A DNA stretch of 64,000 nt from Ficedula albicollis (Eukaryota > Chordata > Aves > Passeriformes > Muscicapidae), in the NCBI RefSeq assembly GCF_000247815.1, contig NC_021677.1, positions 61,872,571-61,936,570 on the forward strand. The letters run 5' to 3'. A model generated the notes under the pieces. The model saw only the letters and a program-made list of their open reading frames with translations, did not search any database and was not told the DNA's origin. Of this stretch, positions 38,385-49,522 are shown piece after piece; positions within the stretch are counted from its first letter, which is position 1, and the number at the start of each line of letters is the position of its first letter. The translations under genes and the position numbers were made by a program.

Positions 38385-38519
38385 TACCACATCAACAAGC
38401 TGTCCATCATGTCCTCGGAAAACCACCTGAACCACAGTGACAAGGACGTGGACGAGGTGGACGCCGCGCTCTCGGACCTGGAAATCACCTTGGAAGGTGG
38501 CAAGACATCAACAATCCTG
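38385..38519 (+). CDS. FERMT2: FERMT2 coding exon 7: F2 with the ILK-binding leucines
   Basis: The exon encodes residues 322-366: YHINKLSIMSSENHLNHSDK, then DVDEVDAALSDLEITLEGGK and TSTIL. The acceptor is GCCTTGCCTTGCAG and the donor CTG/GTAAGG. Leu353 and Leu357 in 'SDLEITLEGG' match the positions known to be required for ILK binding in kindlin-2. The acidic run just before them lies at the F2-PH junction. All whole codons, no stop. Confidence 0.97.
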
Positions 38520-40075
38520 GTAAGGGCTGCAGGGAATTTTTTCCAGGCATCTAACATCATTTATTTCCTTTTTTTTTTCTTCTAAATCTGATGAGAACGT
38601 TGCCCACATCCCCAAAAATATTTTCTTTAAAATGCAGGAATTTTAGATGCCAAGGGATAGTTGTGGAAAGAGGGAACCCCAGGCAGCATCTGGAAAAGTC
38701 TTGGAGGAGCCAGGATTTTACTGATCCCCCCTGCACCAAGCCACCCTCCTGATGAAATAATGGAAAATTAAATGGAAATTAAGTTGTTTTTTATCCTCAC
38801 TACTGACTTGCCCAAATAACTGAGTTTTCCACCTTGAGGTTCCTCTTCCACTGTTTCTAATTCACATTTTACAGTACCTAAAGCAGCTGCTGGATTTTCA
38901 GAACTAATTTAGGCTTATGAAACCCTATTTTTATTAGGCTGGATTTTAGCCTAGGTCTGTATTTCAAAGCATTTGGGTTTTTTTTTTTCTTGATATGCTG
39001 TTTTAACACTGGTTTTCCACCTTTAAAAATATAAAGCCTGAAAATTAAAGTGCATTAAAAGGACTCAGTCCTGTCAGCCTTGGCCCAGCACAGCTTTTCC
39101 AGGCGTTTTGCACATTTAAACCATCTCTTTCCAACCCTAAAATCTCTGAAATTTTCCACTTTTACACTTCATATAATTTTTTAAGTGTTTATGACGGGCC
39201 TTTTTGTGGCTACATCCATCCTTAGTTGCTTTATTGGCATTAACAACAGCAGAGCTTTGCAGTATAAACCAGAAACAACAACAAATTTTTATCACCGGGA
39301 CATATTTTCTAATTCCTTTTGCAAAACCAGATTTGAAACACATCACTGAGGAGCAGTCCCTGCCAGACAGGAGTGAAGAGGACAATGATTCATCCAAAAA
39401 AACCCATCCCTTTCTGTAGGGCTTTGTAGCAGGAACCATTTCCAGCTGCATTCGAGTAATTGAATACGGATAATGGGCAATTACTGGATTGTTTGTTTAG
39501 ATTCTGCATTTTTTTCCCCTGTGGTATCTGTAAACAGTTTGTCATTGCAGACTGGGAGTAAACTGTGCTGCTACTGGAAGCTCCTGGAGCAATCCTCCCT
39601 TTCCCTGGCCCTCGAAATTTTTTTGACTTCCAGCTCCTGGGAATTGTAAATAACACCCTGGTGCAAGAAATGAGAATTTAAACTCAATATTTTAAAAATT
39701 TTGGGGGGTGGGGGGGAAGTCTTTCTAAGCTTAGAAAACCCTTCCCCAGTCAGTTCTCTCTGAGGTGCCTCTTCCCCTTTTGTTTGGAGCATCAGGAATA
39801 AGTGAAGGGAGGAGAAAATTCCCAGTGCAGGTCCTGCTGCTGTGGGAATTGGGAATTGGCTCCAGCAGCAGCAGGAATTCCTCAGAGGAAAACCAAGCCT
39901 TGTCCTTTCAGAGCAGCAGAGCTGGATTTTTCACTGCTCACTTCTCCTGGGGCTTTCTCAGGAGCAGATTCACAACCCCTGAGCCCTGCTGGTGCTGCAG
40001 GTTCCCTCCCCTGCTCCACATCCCCTCCCTCTGATCCCAGTGCTCCGAGTGAATGGGACAATCTTTGATTTCCAG

Positions 40076-40125
40076 GGTGACATCACCTCCATCCCCGAGC
40101 TGGCTGACTACATTAAAGTCTTCAA
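40076..40125 (+). CDS. FERMT2: FERMT2 coding exon 8: F2-to-PH linker (50 nt)
   Basis: This short exon encodes residues 367-382 (GDITSIPELADYIKVF) and two bases of Lys383. The acceptor is TTTGATTTCCAG and the donor CAA/GTAAGT. It leads from F2 into the PH domain. Sequence is unchanged from the mammalian protein as I recall it. Confidence 0.96.
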
Positions 40126-40517
40126 GTAAGTGCTGATGGGAAGAGCTGCTTGTGGAACTGGTAATGGCTGTGAATAATTAATGGTCCTGCCTCCTAATTT
40201 CTTTTTTTTTTACCTCTCAGCCTTATGATATTCAAAATATTCAATACTTAAGTAGATTGGTTCTTAAATAAAAAAATTCAAGGTGCATCCCATGGACAGC
40301 AGTGTGTGCTGGGATGTTTCTTTTAACACATTTAATGCCCAGGAGAGAACAAACCATCCTAAAATGAGGAGTGAAAGCTAAAAAACCTCCCTCAAAGACT
40401 TCTCCTGGGCTGCAGGAGGCTGGAGGAATTCTGTCCAGCTGGGATCCCTGTCTCTCCATGCCAAAAGGAGCAGGTTAAGTTGACTCTGCCCCTCTCCCAG
40501 CCTGCTCAGGATTTAGG

Positions 40518-41058
<541 letters not shown>

Positions 41059-41883
41059 TGCTTTGACTCACTTGGTGGTTCATGGAAAGAGGGAACGGCA
41101 GCGTCTGGACTTGGAGGAACATTTTTGGCAGCCACGACCTTCTTTTGCAATTTATTGCCTGCTGCAGTGAAAGTTCTGGAAGCTGGAAACACTGATGGGA
41201 TTTCACAGCAGAGCTGTAGGATAGTGGGGGGGAAAAAAAAAGCTGCAGACAGTGAAGTAGCTCTGGAACAAGCCTTTATTTAGTGAATTGTTTGGTTCTG
41301 GAGGCAGAACCTGGCACTCTCTGCTCCGAAAACTCCTTCTGCCTCTCCAGAGGTGAATTAACGAGATCTCTGCCTCTGTCTGGGCTTGTGGTCTGGCTTA
41401 ATTGGGGCAAAGTTTCAAGGCTGTGCCCAGCCCATCAGTGGGTGTTTCTTCCCTCCCTTGAACAAACAAACAAACAAGAAACTTGTTCTTCCCCTTGATC
41501 TGCTGATTTGCCAATCAAATTAGGCACCACTCTGGGAGCTAATTGCCTGCAAATTGGAGCAGCCAGAAGCTGCTGGTTCCTCACTCAGTGCAAGCCCTAA
41601 ACCCTGGGGTTGGGCTTTGAGGCTGTCAGATTGAACACAGAATTCAGTTTGCTCCTAAAAATGGGGCTCAGGTGGTATTTCAGTGCCAGAAATCCAATGG
41701 TGTCATGTTTGGAGCTGTCCCAGCTTTGGTTGTGCCTCTTGTCACTCTTCAGCTGGGGGGGAGAATTGGAGGAGCAGGGTATGTCCCTTGTATTCCATAT
41801 ATGAATTCCTATAAATGTATCCCAGTATCTACCTGGTGTGGCTGGAAAGATTTGGAATGGTTCTCTCTCCCCTGCCAGCTAAA

Positions 41884-42100
41884 ATCATAGAATTCCAGAG
41901 TGTTTTGGTTTGAGATTGACTTTAAAAATCATCCTGTTCCAACCCCTGCCATGGGCAGGGACACCTTCCACTATCCCAGGCTGCTCCCAGCTCTGTCCAG
42001 CCTGACCCTGGACACTTCACAGCTTCTCTGGGCACCCTGTGCCAGGGCCTCCTCATCCTCACAGAGAGGATTTCTTCCTAATATCCCATCTAAACAACTC
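41884..42100 (-). mobile_element. CR1 3' end
   Basis: Begins at 'atcatagaattccagagtgt', close to the CR1 octamer end, and reaches 'ttcttcctaatatcccatct'. Confidence 0.88.
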
Positions 42101-42732
42101 TCAGCAACTGTTTCTGAGCTGAAAATACAAGAAATGTATGAGAGGCTGCAGATCCAGCCTTAGGATAAGGTTCAGAAATCAGGGAAAGTTAAAATATTCC
42201 TATGCTTGGAGTTCTATGAAGTCTCTGGGCTTGTGTTGGGATGAGTTCAGGGTGCCTCACTTTGCAGGGCCATCAGTTCTCCTGCAGAATTGAGCAAAAT
42301 CCGTGTTTCCTGTAGAAAAGAGCAGAACCTTTTGTGCTGTGGAGTGTTTGAAAAGAAAACAAGGAGTGCACTCAGGCGTGTGCGTGACTGACACGTCCCT
42401 GGAAGTGCTGCTTCCCCTCAGAGCCTGAGCAGAGAGCTTCCAGTTTCGTGTGCTGGCTGGAGAGGCAGATGTTGCAGTGGTTCATGGATTCCTCTGTTTT
42501 TGTAGCACAGTCCTCCAGCTCCCCCCCACCTTGCCCCAAATTATCTCCTTGGGATTGAAGAGTCCAAACTTAGAATTGGAGCTCAACTCCGGCTGAGTCC
42601 CCAGGGAGGGGTGGGAATAACCTGACAGCAGCTTGCCAGGGCTGAAATGTGGAGGAAATGCTGAGGTTTCCTGGGGAGCAGCTTGTTTTAGGAGCTCAGA
42701 GCAAGTGAGATGTCCCTCCACGTGTCCTGCAG

Positions 42733-42857
42733 GCCCAAGAAGCTGACATTGAAAGGCTACAAGCCCTACTGGTGCACCTTCAAAGATACCTCCATCTCCT
42801 GCTACAAAAGCAAAGAGGAATCCAACGGGACTCCTGCTCACCAGATGAACCTGAGAG
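42733..42857 (+). CDS. FERMT2: FERMT2 coding exon 9: PH domain, first half
   Basis: The exon encodes the last base of Lys383, residues 384-424 and the first base of Gly425: [32 protein letters not shown] and TPAHQMNLR. The acceptor is CGTGTCCTGCAG and the donor GAG/GTAAGA. This is the first beta-strand half of the PH domain that binds phosphoinositides, with basic residues 383, 385, 386, 390 and 393. Pro394 in 'KGYKPYW' replaces the Gln I recall in mammals. Confidence 0.97.
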
Positions 42858-43110
42858 GTAAGAGAAGCACAGGGCTGGGATAAGAAAAGTTGTTTTTTAT
42901 TCCAGGAATAGGCTGCTCCTCCTGCATCTTGTTTTCCCACTGCTTTATCGCCTCGGAATTCCATCCCGGGGTTGGGTAAAGGTGTGTAAAGGAATGAGGT
43001 GGCTGGGTTTGATACGGTGGCACAGGCTTGGGTTACTGAGTGTGATTATGTGTGACCCCCATGGGGAAGCACCACCAGCCCCTCAATAGCTTGGGAAGAG
43101 AGCTGGGAAA

Positions 43111-43180
43111 ACCACAGAATTGTTTGGGTTGGAGGGAACCTTCCAAACCTTGTTCCAACCTTCCACCTGCCCTTCTCCTT
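43111..43180 (-). mobile_element. Short CR1 3' end
   Basis: 'accacagaattgtttgggtt' followed by 'ggagggaaccttccaaacct'. Truncated after about 70 bp. Confidence 0.75.
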
Positions 43181-43660
43181 TTTGTCACTTATCCAAAGGA
43201 TTGCACTGACTCCCACAGCAAAAACTGGAAAGAACAGAACCATTCTCTTCCTCTGCTGCCTTTATTTCCCCTCCTCTCCCTGCTGCTGGTTGGGAGCAGC
43301 CTCACTCAAGAGCTGAAATTCCTGCAGTGGCTGCCTGTCCTTATGTCAAGTGAAACATTCCTGCTCCAGCAGCCACAGAGCTGCAGTGAGCTCGTTGTTC
43401 TCCCCATGGAGGCAGGAGCAGGGGGGATGCCAGGTGACCTCAGGCTGCTGTGGGAGCAAGGCCTGGCCCCCAGGACCTTTCTGGAAGCTTTTGACAAATT
43501 TGCTGTGACAGCACTTCCCAGAAATCTGGGAGGCGGCGTTGAGCGGCGCCGTGGCTGAGTGGGTTCATCACCCCCTGTGTTTGCACAACCACTTGGAATT
43601 CTCTGCAGGCACCAGGAGCAGGATGCTCACACCTCACTGCTGGCTGCAGCAGCCAGAGCA

Positions 43661-43795
43661 TGGAATCCCTGCATGGTTTGGGTTGGAAGGGGTTTCAAAG
43701 CCCATCCAGTCCCACCTTGTTCCCACGGGCAGGGACACCTTCCATGGTCCCAGCCCCACCCAGCCTGGCCTGAAACACCTCATGGCATCCCATCA
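43661..43795 (-). mobile_element. CR1 3' end
   Basis: 'catggtttgggttggaaggg' through 'cccacgggcagggacacctt' to 'ctggcctgaaacacctcatg'. Confidence 0.85.
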
Positions 43796-44211
43796 TTCAT
43801 AAAAAACATAGAGGGTGAGAGTCAATACCCATCCAGTCACCTTTTCCAGTCCTTTCATGAAGATTTTGGGGTGTTTGCCAAGCACTGGATCCATCTCTGA
43901 TTCCTGGCAGGATCCAGGAGTTCTGTGGGTGCACGTTTGCTTTGGTTTCTTTGCTTTCAAATCAGGTCTTGCTTTTCCCCCCCATTTTCCTGGCATTTGG
44001 AAAAAGGGACATCTGACACAGGATTTTTTCTGTGCTGTGTGGAGTGTTCATCCCATCAGAGGTGTGGGACAAACCTTTGGCAGCACTGAGGTGCCACCAG
44101 AGACCCTTGAGTCAGGGAGCTTTGTCTTTCTTTTCCTATTTTCACTTTCTTTGCCACTTTTTAAATCCTAACTCCTCACACCCCTGCTAAACACCATCTC
44201 CCTCATTGCAG

Positions 44212-44318
44212 GATGTGAAGTTACCCCTGATGTGAACATCTCTGGTCAGAAGTTCAACATCAAACTCCTGATTCCTGTGGCAGAGGGGATGAACGAGATT
44301 TGGCTGCGCTGCGACAAC
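44212..44318 (+). CDS. FERMT2: FERMT2 coding exon 10: PH domain, second half
   Basis: The exon encodes Gly425 (two bases) and residues 426-460: [20 protein letters not shown], then [15 protein letters not shown]. The acceptor is CTCCCTCATTGCAG and the donor AAC/GTAAGT. It ends in the conserved 'NEIWLRCDN', which leads into the C-terminal helix of the PH fold. No difference from mammals stands out. Confidence 0.97.
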
Positions 44319-44647
44319 GTAAGTTCATCTCTTGGGCTGGCCACCTCTCTGCCCTTTGCCCACCATCCTCATCAGGTGCTGTTCTCTTAAAAACAAATAG
44401 AAAATGCTCTCACCTGTCTGATCTCAGCATTCCAAATGTGCTCCAAGTCACCTGTGAGTTTGGAGCAGAAAATCAGCCTTGGCTTTGTCCTGTGGTTTTT
44501 GGCCACACATCGGTTGGGTTTCTGTCTTTGCGCGCGTTGGAGTCTCCTGAGGCTGAGAGGGGAATGAGGGCTCCATGGGGTGTTTTTGAGGGGTCTGGTG
44601 GTCCCCCCAGGGCTGTGACAGAGCTGTGTCCCTGTTTTGGGGGGCAG

Positions 44648-44869
44648 GAGACGCAGTACGCCAGCTGGATGGCCGCCTGCCGCCTGGCCTCCAAGGGCAA
44701 GACCATGGCCGACAGCTCCTACGGCATGGAGGTGCAGAACATCCTGTCCTTCCTGAAAATGCAGCATTTGAACCCAGACCCACAGCTGATCCCAGAGCAG
44801 ATCAACACCGACATCAACCCCGAGTGCCTGGTCTCCCCTCGCTACCTGAAGAAGTACAAGAACAAGCAG
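44648..44869 (+). CDS. FERMT2: FERMT2 coding exon 11: PH end and second part of F2
   Basis: The exon encodes residues 461-534 in whole codons: [40 protein letters not shown], then [20 protein letters not shown] and [14 protein letters not shown]. The upstream intron is only 329 bp. The acceptor ends GGGGGGCAG, with a poor pyrimidine tract, and the donor is CAG/GTGGGC. It closes the PH domain and returns to F2. Differences from remembered mammalian kindlin-2 cluster here (Thr462, Ser466, Gly486, Met487 and two Asn near 517-520). Third positions are strongly G/C-rich. Its donor can join either the 21-nt microexon or coding exon 12, all in phase 0. Confidence 0.97.
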
Positions 44870-46192
44870 GTGGGCGCTGCTGGCTGGGCTGGGGCGCGTC
44901 CCGCCGGGGGCTGGCGGCTAACACGGCGTGGTTTGGATGGTTTGGATGTCCTCACTCACTGGGATGCACGTGGCTACTAAAATGAGGTGGGACTGAAGGT
45001 GTGGTTTGGATCCAGCACCTGGGGGTGGCACCCAGCACCGGGATTCTGCCGCGCGCTGTGTGAAGTGCACGGACACCTTCAATTGGAAATACATTTGAAA
45101 TCGGTTGGTGTTTATTTTAAACACATCCTGGGAATGGTTTGGCCCCAGCTGCCCCATCTCTGCCCGGTGCTGGGGTTAAAACCCCTTCCCCTGCACAGAA
45201 TCCATGGAGAAACCCCGGGATCAGCGGAGTTGCAGTTGCTTGCAGTGCTTTATCCACACTTGGCTGTAACACAGTTTGCATATTTCTCTCTCTGCTTTTC
45301 CACTGCTTCCAAATGCCAGTCCTTGGAACATTGCTTCGGTTTTGAGTTGCTGTGACTCGTGCTTGAACTCCATCCACGCTCCATCCGATCCCTGCCTGAC
45401 AGGGCTGAACTGTTCAGCACTGGGAATAAATGCAGTATTCTCTCAAAGAGAATTATATGTCAGAACAGCAGTGAAAATAAGGAAAGCATTGCTCTGTGGC
45501 CTTTTGGTGACTTAAATCCTTCAGGCTGCTGGCTGGGGCTGGATATGATTTCTCCAAGCCCAGAAGAAGGCTGCAAGTCAGAGAAGCCGGAAAAATATAA
45601 CTTTTTATTGGCACAGCACGATGATTTCCTGGCAGTGGAGTTATATTTTATATAGCCCTTATTATTCTCCTGAATAAGCCTTTATATCCACTTGGATGGA
45701 GGAGAGGCTGCATAAATATACTATTTTAACCTACATATATAGATACATATATTTATATATATATAAAATACTTTCTAGGTTTCCAGTAAAACAGAGGCAC
45801 CTGGAAAAATATGAGCTTGGAAAACTTGCTTACTGTGCAGGTATCCTGGTTATGGAAATAAAATCCATGGAATCGTGGGGATGGGGATGATCCCAGTCAG
45901 GACATGGCCATGGTGTGGACACCAGGGCCCTCAGAGGCATCAGCTAAGCAGTAGGTTTAGGATTTAGGATTTTCCTTGGTGGCCAGCAGCAAAGCTTGGA
46001 GCAGCAGAGGATGTTTGCTGAGAGGAATGAGGGATGGAGGCTGCAGGAATGTCAGGAATTCGACCGCAAGGGTCCTTCCATGGCCCTGGCACAGGGCAGG
46101 AGGAGGAGGAGGGGGAGGAGCTGTGCAGCCCACAGGAGCTGCTGGAATGGGAATTGATTTATGGAACCTCTGGGTCCTCACCAGCCTTAAAC

Positions 46193-46500
46193 CCTCTGGG
46201 GTGATGTTTGTCTCCACATGCAGCAGTGTAAGGTTGGCAGGTTGGGATTGGAAGCACCAAATCCTAAATTAAAACAAAGACCGACCCAAAATAAGGATTT
46301 TCAGAGTTCCTTCTGGGGTGATGTTTGTCTCACATGCAGCAGTGTAGGGTTGGCAGGTTGGGATTGGAAGCACCAAATCCTCTGGGGTGATGTTTGTCTC
46401 CACATGCAGCAGTGTAAGGTTGGCAGGTTGGGATTGGAAGCACCAAATCCTAAATTAAAACAAACAAAGACTGACCCAAAATAAGGATTTTCAGAGTTCC
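46193..46500. repeat. Three-copy local direct repeat
   Basis: A segment of about 70 bp with 'ggggtgatgtttgtctccac' and 'ggttgggattggaagcacca' occurs at about 46196, 46312 and 46384. Copies 1 and 3 also share the next 45 bp ('taaattaaaacaaa' to 'aaggattttcagagttcc'). The middle copy lacks that tail. Confidence 0.9.
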
Positions 46501-46776
46501 CAAGTGCCCTGCCAGAGTTCGGTGTTGGAGCCAGCAAGGGCAGACACATCCCTGGGAAGTGCAGCTGATATTCCCTTCATCTGCTTGTTATCCCAAACAG
46601 CATCCCAATCATTTCTCCACATGTCCCAAACAGAATGATCTGCTGAGCTCAGAGTGAGCTCATGAGTTTTCCCAGCCAGAGTGGCCTTGAGTTTGTGCAG
46701 AGACGTGGAGAGGAAAGTGAGGACATGAACCCACCTCTGAACAGGCAGCTTCACCCTCCCCTTCATCCCCAGCAGG

Positions 46777-47050
46777 ACCACAGAATGTCCTGAGTGGGAA
46801 GGGATCCACAAGGATCACAGTTCAGCTCCTGGCCCTGCACAGACACCCCAACATTCCCACCCTGGTGTCCAAACACTCCTGGAGCTCTGGCAGCCTCAGG
46901 AATGTCACCATTCCCTGGGGAGCCTGGGCAGTGCCCAGCACCTCTGGGGGAGGAGCCTTTCCCTGAAATCCATCCTAAACCATCTCAGGATCAAAACCAT
47001 CTCTCCACAAGGCCAGGGCCCAGCTGGGATCACTCCAGTGCTCCAGCAGG
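46777..47050 (-). mobile_element. CR1 3' fragment, second subfamily
   Basis: 'ccacagaatgtcctgagtgg' followed by 'gatccacaaggatcacagtt' and 'cctggagctctggcagcctc'. It ends about 240 bp before the 21-nt microexon. Confidence 0.88.
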
Positions 47051-47127
47051 GCTGGCATGAGCGGCGAATCTCTGCTCGCTTGTCCCTGCTCACATTCCCT
47101 TTGGCTGCTTTTCCACCCAAGGAATTG

Positions 47128-47289
47128 TGCATGTGGTTTGTTTTGGTTTGTTTTTTTCTTTTTGCTTGGACTTTGGTTTGCAGTTAATTTACACTTTTTC
47201 TTTGCTTTATTGCCATATTTCTGATTGCTTTTTTTTCTTTCTGCCTCCTTTTCTTTTGTTTTTTTTTCATTTCGCCTTGCCATCTTCAG
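47128..47289 (+). promoter_or_regulatory. FERMT2: T-rich splicing control tract upstream of the 21-nt microexon
   Basis: A TGCATG (the RBFOX-binding hexamer in RNA) sits at 47128-47133, followed by about 150 bp of very T-rich sequence with many TCTT and CTTT motifs, typical of PTBP binding. It ends in CCATCTTCAG. Such an arrangement is common before tissue-regulated microexons. Regulation here is inferred. Confidence 0.5.
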
Positions 47290-47310
47290 CCAGGCTATGT
47301 AAGAGACTTG
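47290..47310 (+). CDS. FERMT2: FERMT2 alternative microexon, 21 nt (PGYVRDL)
   Basis: Seven codons, PGYVRDL, between acceptor CCATCTTCAG and donor CTTG/GTAAGT, in phase 0 on both sides. Inclusion inserts seven residues after Gln534, at the F2-F3 junction, giving 687 residues. A seven-residue-longer kindlin-2 isoform (687 versus 680) is known in human, and to my recollection its insert is nearly identical. It is too short to be found by ORF scanning. Alternative use is inferred from the isoform and not shown here. Confidence 0.85.
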
Positions 47311-47731
47311 GTAAGTGACAGCAACAATAAAATTAAGATAAACTTAAAATAAACTTAATCTAGAACCCCTTTGGTTTAGAGAGCAGCGGTGAAAGCACTA
47401 ACAAAACCTGCATCCTCCCCATGACACTCGGGCCCTGGTTGGTTTTTATAACAGTCCCCGGTGATTTGTGGGGTGAAACTGGAAACCCCACACCAGAAAT
47501 TTGCCTTGTTGTTCGCTCACATCCTTAAAGTTCCCAAGAGCATGAGTGGCTCTTTGCCTCCAGACTGCTCTGATCTATATTTGCTTTCCTGTATGTGGAG
47601 ATGGGAAGCTCCATTGGGCTCTGGGCAGTCAGAGCTGGAATGAAACCTCAGGGGAGGAATTACCGATGGTGCGCGCTCAGATCCCGCGGGCGGGTCCCCG
47701 TGCCCTGACCCCGCTGTGTCGCCGCCCGCAG

Positions 47732-47856
47732 ATCACGGCGCGCATCCTGGAGGCTCACCAGAACGTGGCCCAGATGAGCCTCATCGAGGCCAAGATGCGC
47801 TTTATCCAAGCCTGGCAGTCGCTGCCCGAGTTCGGCATCACGCACTTCAACGCCAG
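47732..47856 (+). CDS. FERMT2: FERMT2 coding exon 12: end of F2, start of F3
   Basis: The exon encodes residues 535-575 and two bases of Arg576: [20 protein letters not shown], then [21 protein letters not shown]. The acceptor is GTCGCCGCCCGCAG and the donor CAG/GTGGGC. It links the last F2 helices to the PTB-like F3 subdomain. Asn574 in 'THFNARF' replaces the Ile I recall in mammals. Confidence 0.97.
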
Positions 47857-47939
47857 GTGGGCGGGGCTGGGCTGGGCTGGGGGAGTTTCCTTAATGGATA
47901 CAGGGAGTGGTTAAATATCCTGGAATCATTGGCGATTGG

Positions 47940-49130
47940 TTGGGTTGGGTTGGGTTCAGTTGGGTTCAGTTTGATTTAGTTGGCTTGGATTATTTGGGTT
48001 GGATTTAGTTGGGTTGGATTGGGTTTGGTTGTGTTGGATTGGGTTGGGTGAGTTGAGTTGGATTTGGTTTGGTTGTGTTGGATTGTGTTGGCTTGGATTA
48101 TTTGGGTTGGATTTAGTTGGGTTGGATTGGGTTTGGTTGTGTTGGATTGGGTTGGGTGAGTTGAGTTGGATTTGGTTTGGTTGTGTTGGATTGTGTTGGC
48201 TTGGATTATTTGGGTTGGATTTAGTTGGGTTGGATTGGGTTTGGTTGTGTTGGATTGGGTTGGGTGAGTTGAGTTGGATTTGGTTTGGTTGTGTTGGATT
48301 GTGTTGGCTTGGATTATTTGGGTTGGATTTAGTTGGGTTGGATTGGGTTTGGTTGTGTTGGATTGGGTTGGGTGAGTTGAGTTGGATTTGGTTTGGTTGT
48401 GTTGGATTGTGTTGGCTTGGATTATTTGGGTTGGATTTAGTTGGGTTGGATTGGGTTTGGTTGTGTTGGATTGGGTTGGGTGAGTTGAGTTGGATTTGGT
48501 TTGGTTGTGTTGGATTGTGTTGGCTTGGATTATTTGGGTTGGATTTAGTTGGGTTGGATTGGGTTTGGTTGTGTTGGATTGGGTTGGGTGAGTTGAGTTG
48601 GATTTGGTTTGGTTGTGTTGGATTGTGTTGGCTTGGATTATTTGGGTTGGATTTAGTTGGGTTGGATTGGGTTGGGATAGGTTGAGTTGTGTTGGATTGG
48701 GTTTGGGTGGGTTGCATTGGGTTTGGTTGCATTGGATTGTGTTGGCTTGGATCATTTGGGTTGGATTTAGTTGGGTTGGGATGGGTTGAGTTGTGTTGGA
48801 TTGGGTTGGATTAGGTTGGATTGGGTTTGGTTGGGTTGGTTGGGTTGCATTGGATTGGGTTGGGTTGGGCTGTGTTGGGTTGGGTTATGTTGAGTTGGAT
48901 TGTGTTGGGTTGGATTGGGTTGTGTTTGGTTGAGTTGGGTTGGATTGGGTTGTTTTGGGTTGGGTTGTGTTTGGTTGAGTTGGGTTTGGTTTAGTAGGGT
49001 TGAGTTGGGTTGGATTGGGTTGTGTTGTGTTTAGTAGGGTTGGGTTTGGTTGGATTTGTTTAGGTTGGGTTGAGTTGGATTGGATTGGGTTGTTTTGGGT
49101 TGGGTTGGATTTAGTTGGGTTGGATTGGAA
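47940..49130. repeat. TTGGG/TTGGA-derived minisatellite with 108-bp units
   Basis: Six essentially identical 108-bp units run from 47982 to 48629 (starts at 47982, 48090, 48198, 48306, 48414, 48522), then a partial unit to about 48672 and about 450 bp of diverged TTGGG-like pentamers. The top strand has almost no C. It fills most of the 1,454-bp intron between coding exons 12 and 13. Long open frames on both strands, repeating every 36 residues, are repeat artefacts. Confidence 0.96.
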
Positions 49131-49310
49131 GATGCTCTCACTCCCCCCTGCCATGGGGAAGAACATCCCTGTGCACTCCCCTGGGGAAGTTGCTCTGCAG
49201 CTGAAATTAAAAACATGGTCTGCACCGATTTATAAAAATGCTTTTCCAGGTGAACTCAGCTGCTGGGTTCCTGTGTGTCACAGGCTTGTTTCTGTCAATC
49301 CCTCTGGCAG

Positions 49311-49452
49311 GTTCCAGGGTGGGAAGAAGGATGAGCTGATCGGCATCGCCTACAACCGGCTGATCCGCATGGACGCCGGCACCGGCGACGCCGTCAAGAC
49401 CTGGCGCTTCAGCAACATGAAACAGTGGAACGTGAACTGGGAGATCAAAATG
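49311..49452 (+). CDS. FERMT2: FERMT2 coding exon 13: F3 with the integrin-binding Gln-Trp
   Basis: The exon encodes the last base of Arg576 and residues 577-623: [36 protein letters not shown] and [11 protein letters not shown]. The acceptor is TCCCTCTGGCAG and the donor ATG/GTGAGG. Gln614 and Trp615 in 'MKQWNVNW' are the pair whose mutation abolishes integrin-tail binding in kindlin-2. This is the core of the PTB-like F3 subdomain. Its bases are far more GC-rich than the minisatellite just upstream. Confidence 0.97.
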
Positions 49453-49522
49453 GTGAGGTGGTGTCTGACCCCATCCTGTCCCCCTGCTGCTGTCACTGAG
49501 ACAGCCACTGCTCCCAGAGTCC

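Noticed and set aside
47956..48755. Open frames of 228-259 residues with a 36-residue period
   Set aside because: Translation of the 108-bp minisatellite inside a FERMT2 intron, open on both strands at once.
47940..49130. Interstitial telomeric repeat
   Set aside because: The units are TTGGG/TTGGA pentamers, not TTAGGG hexamers.
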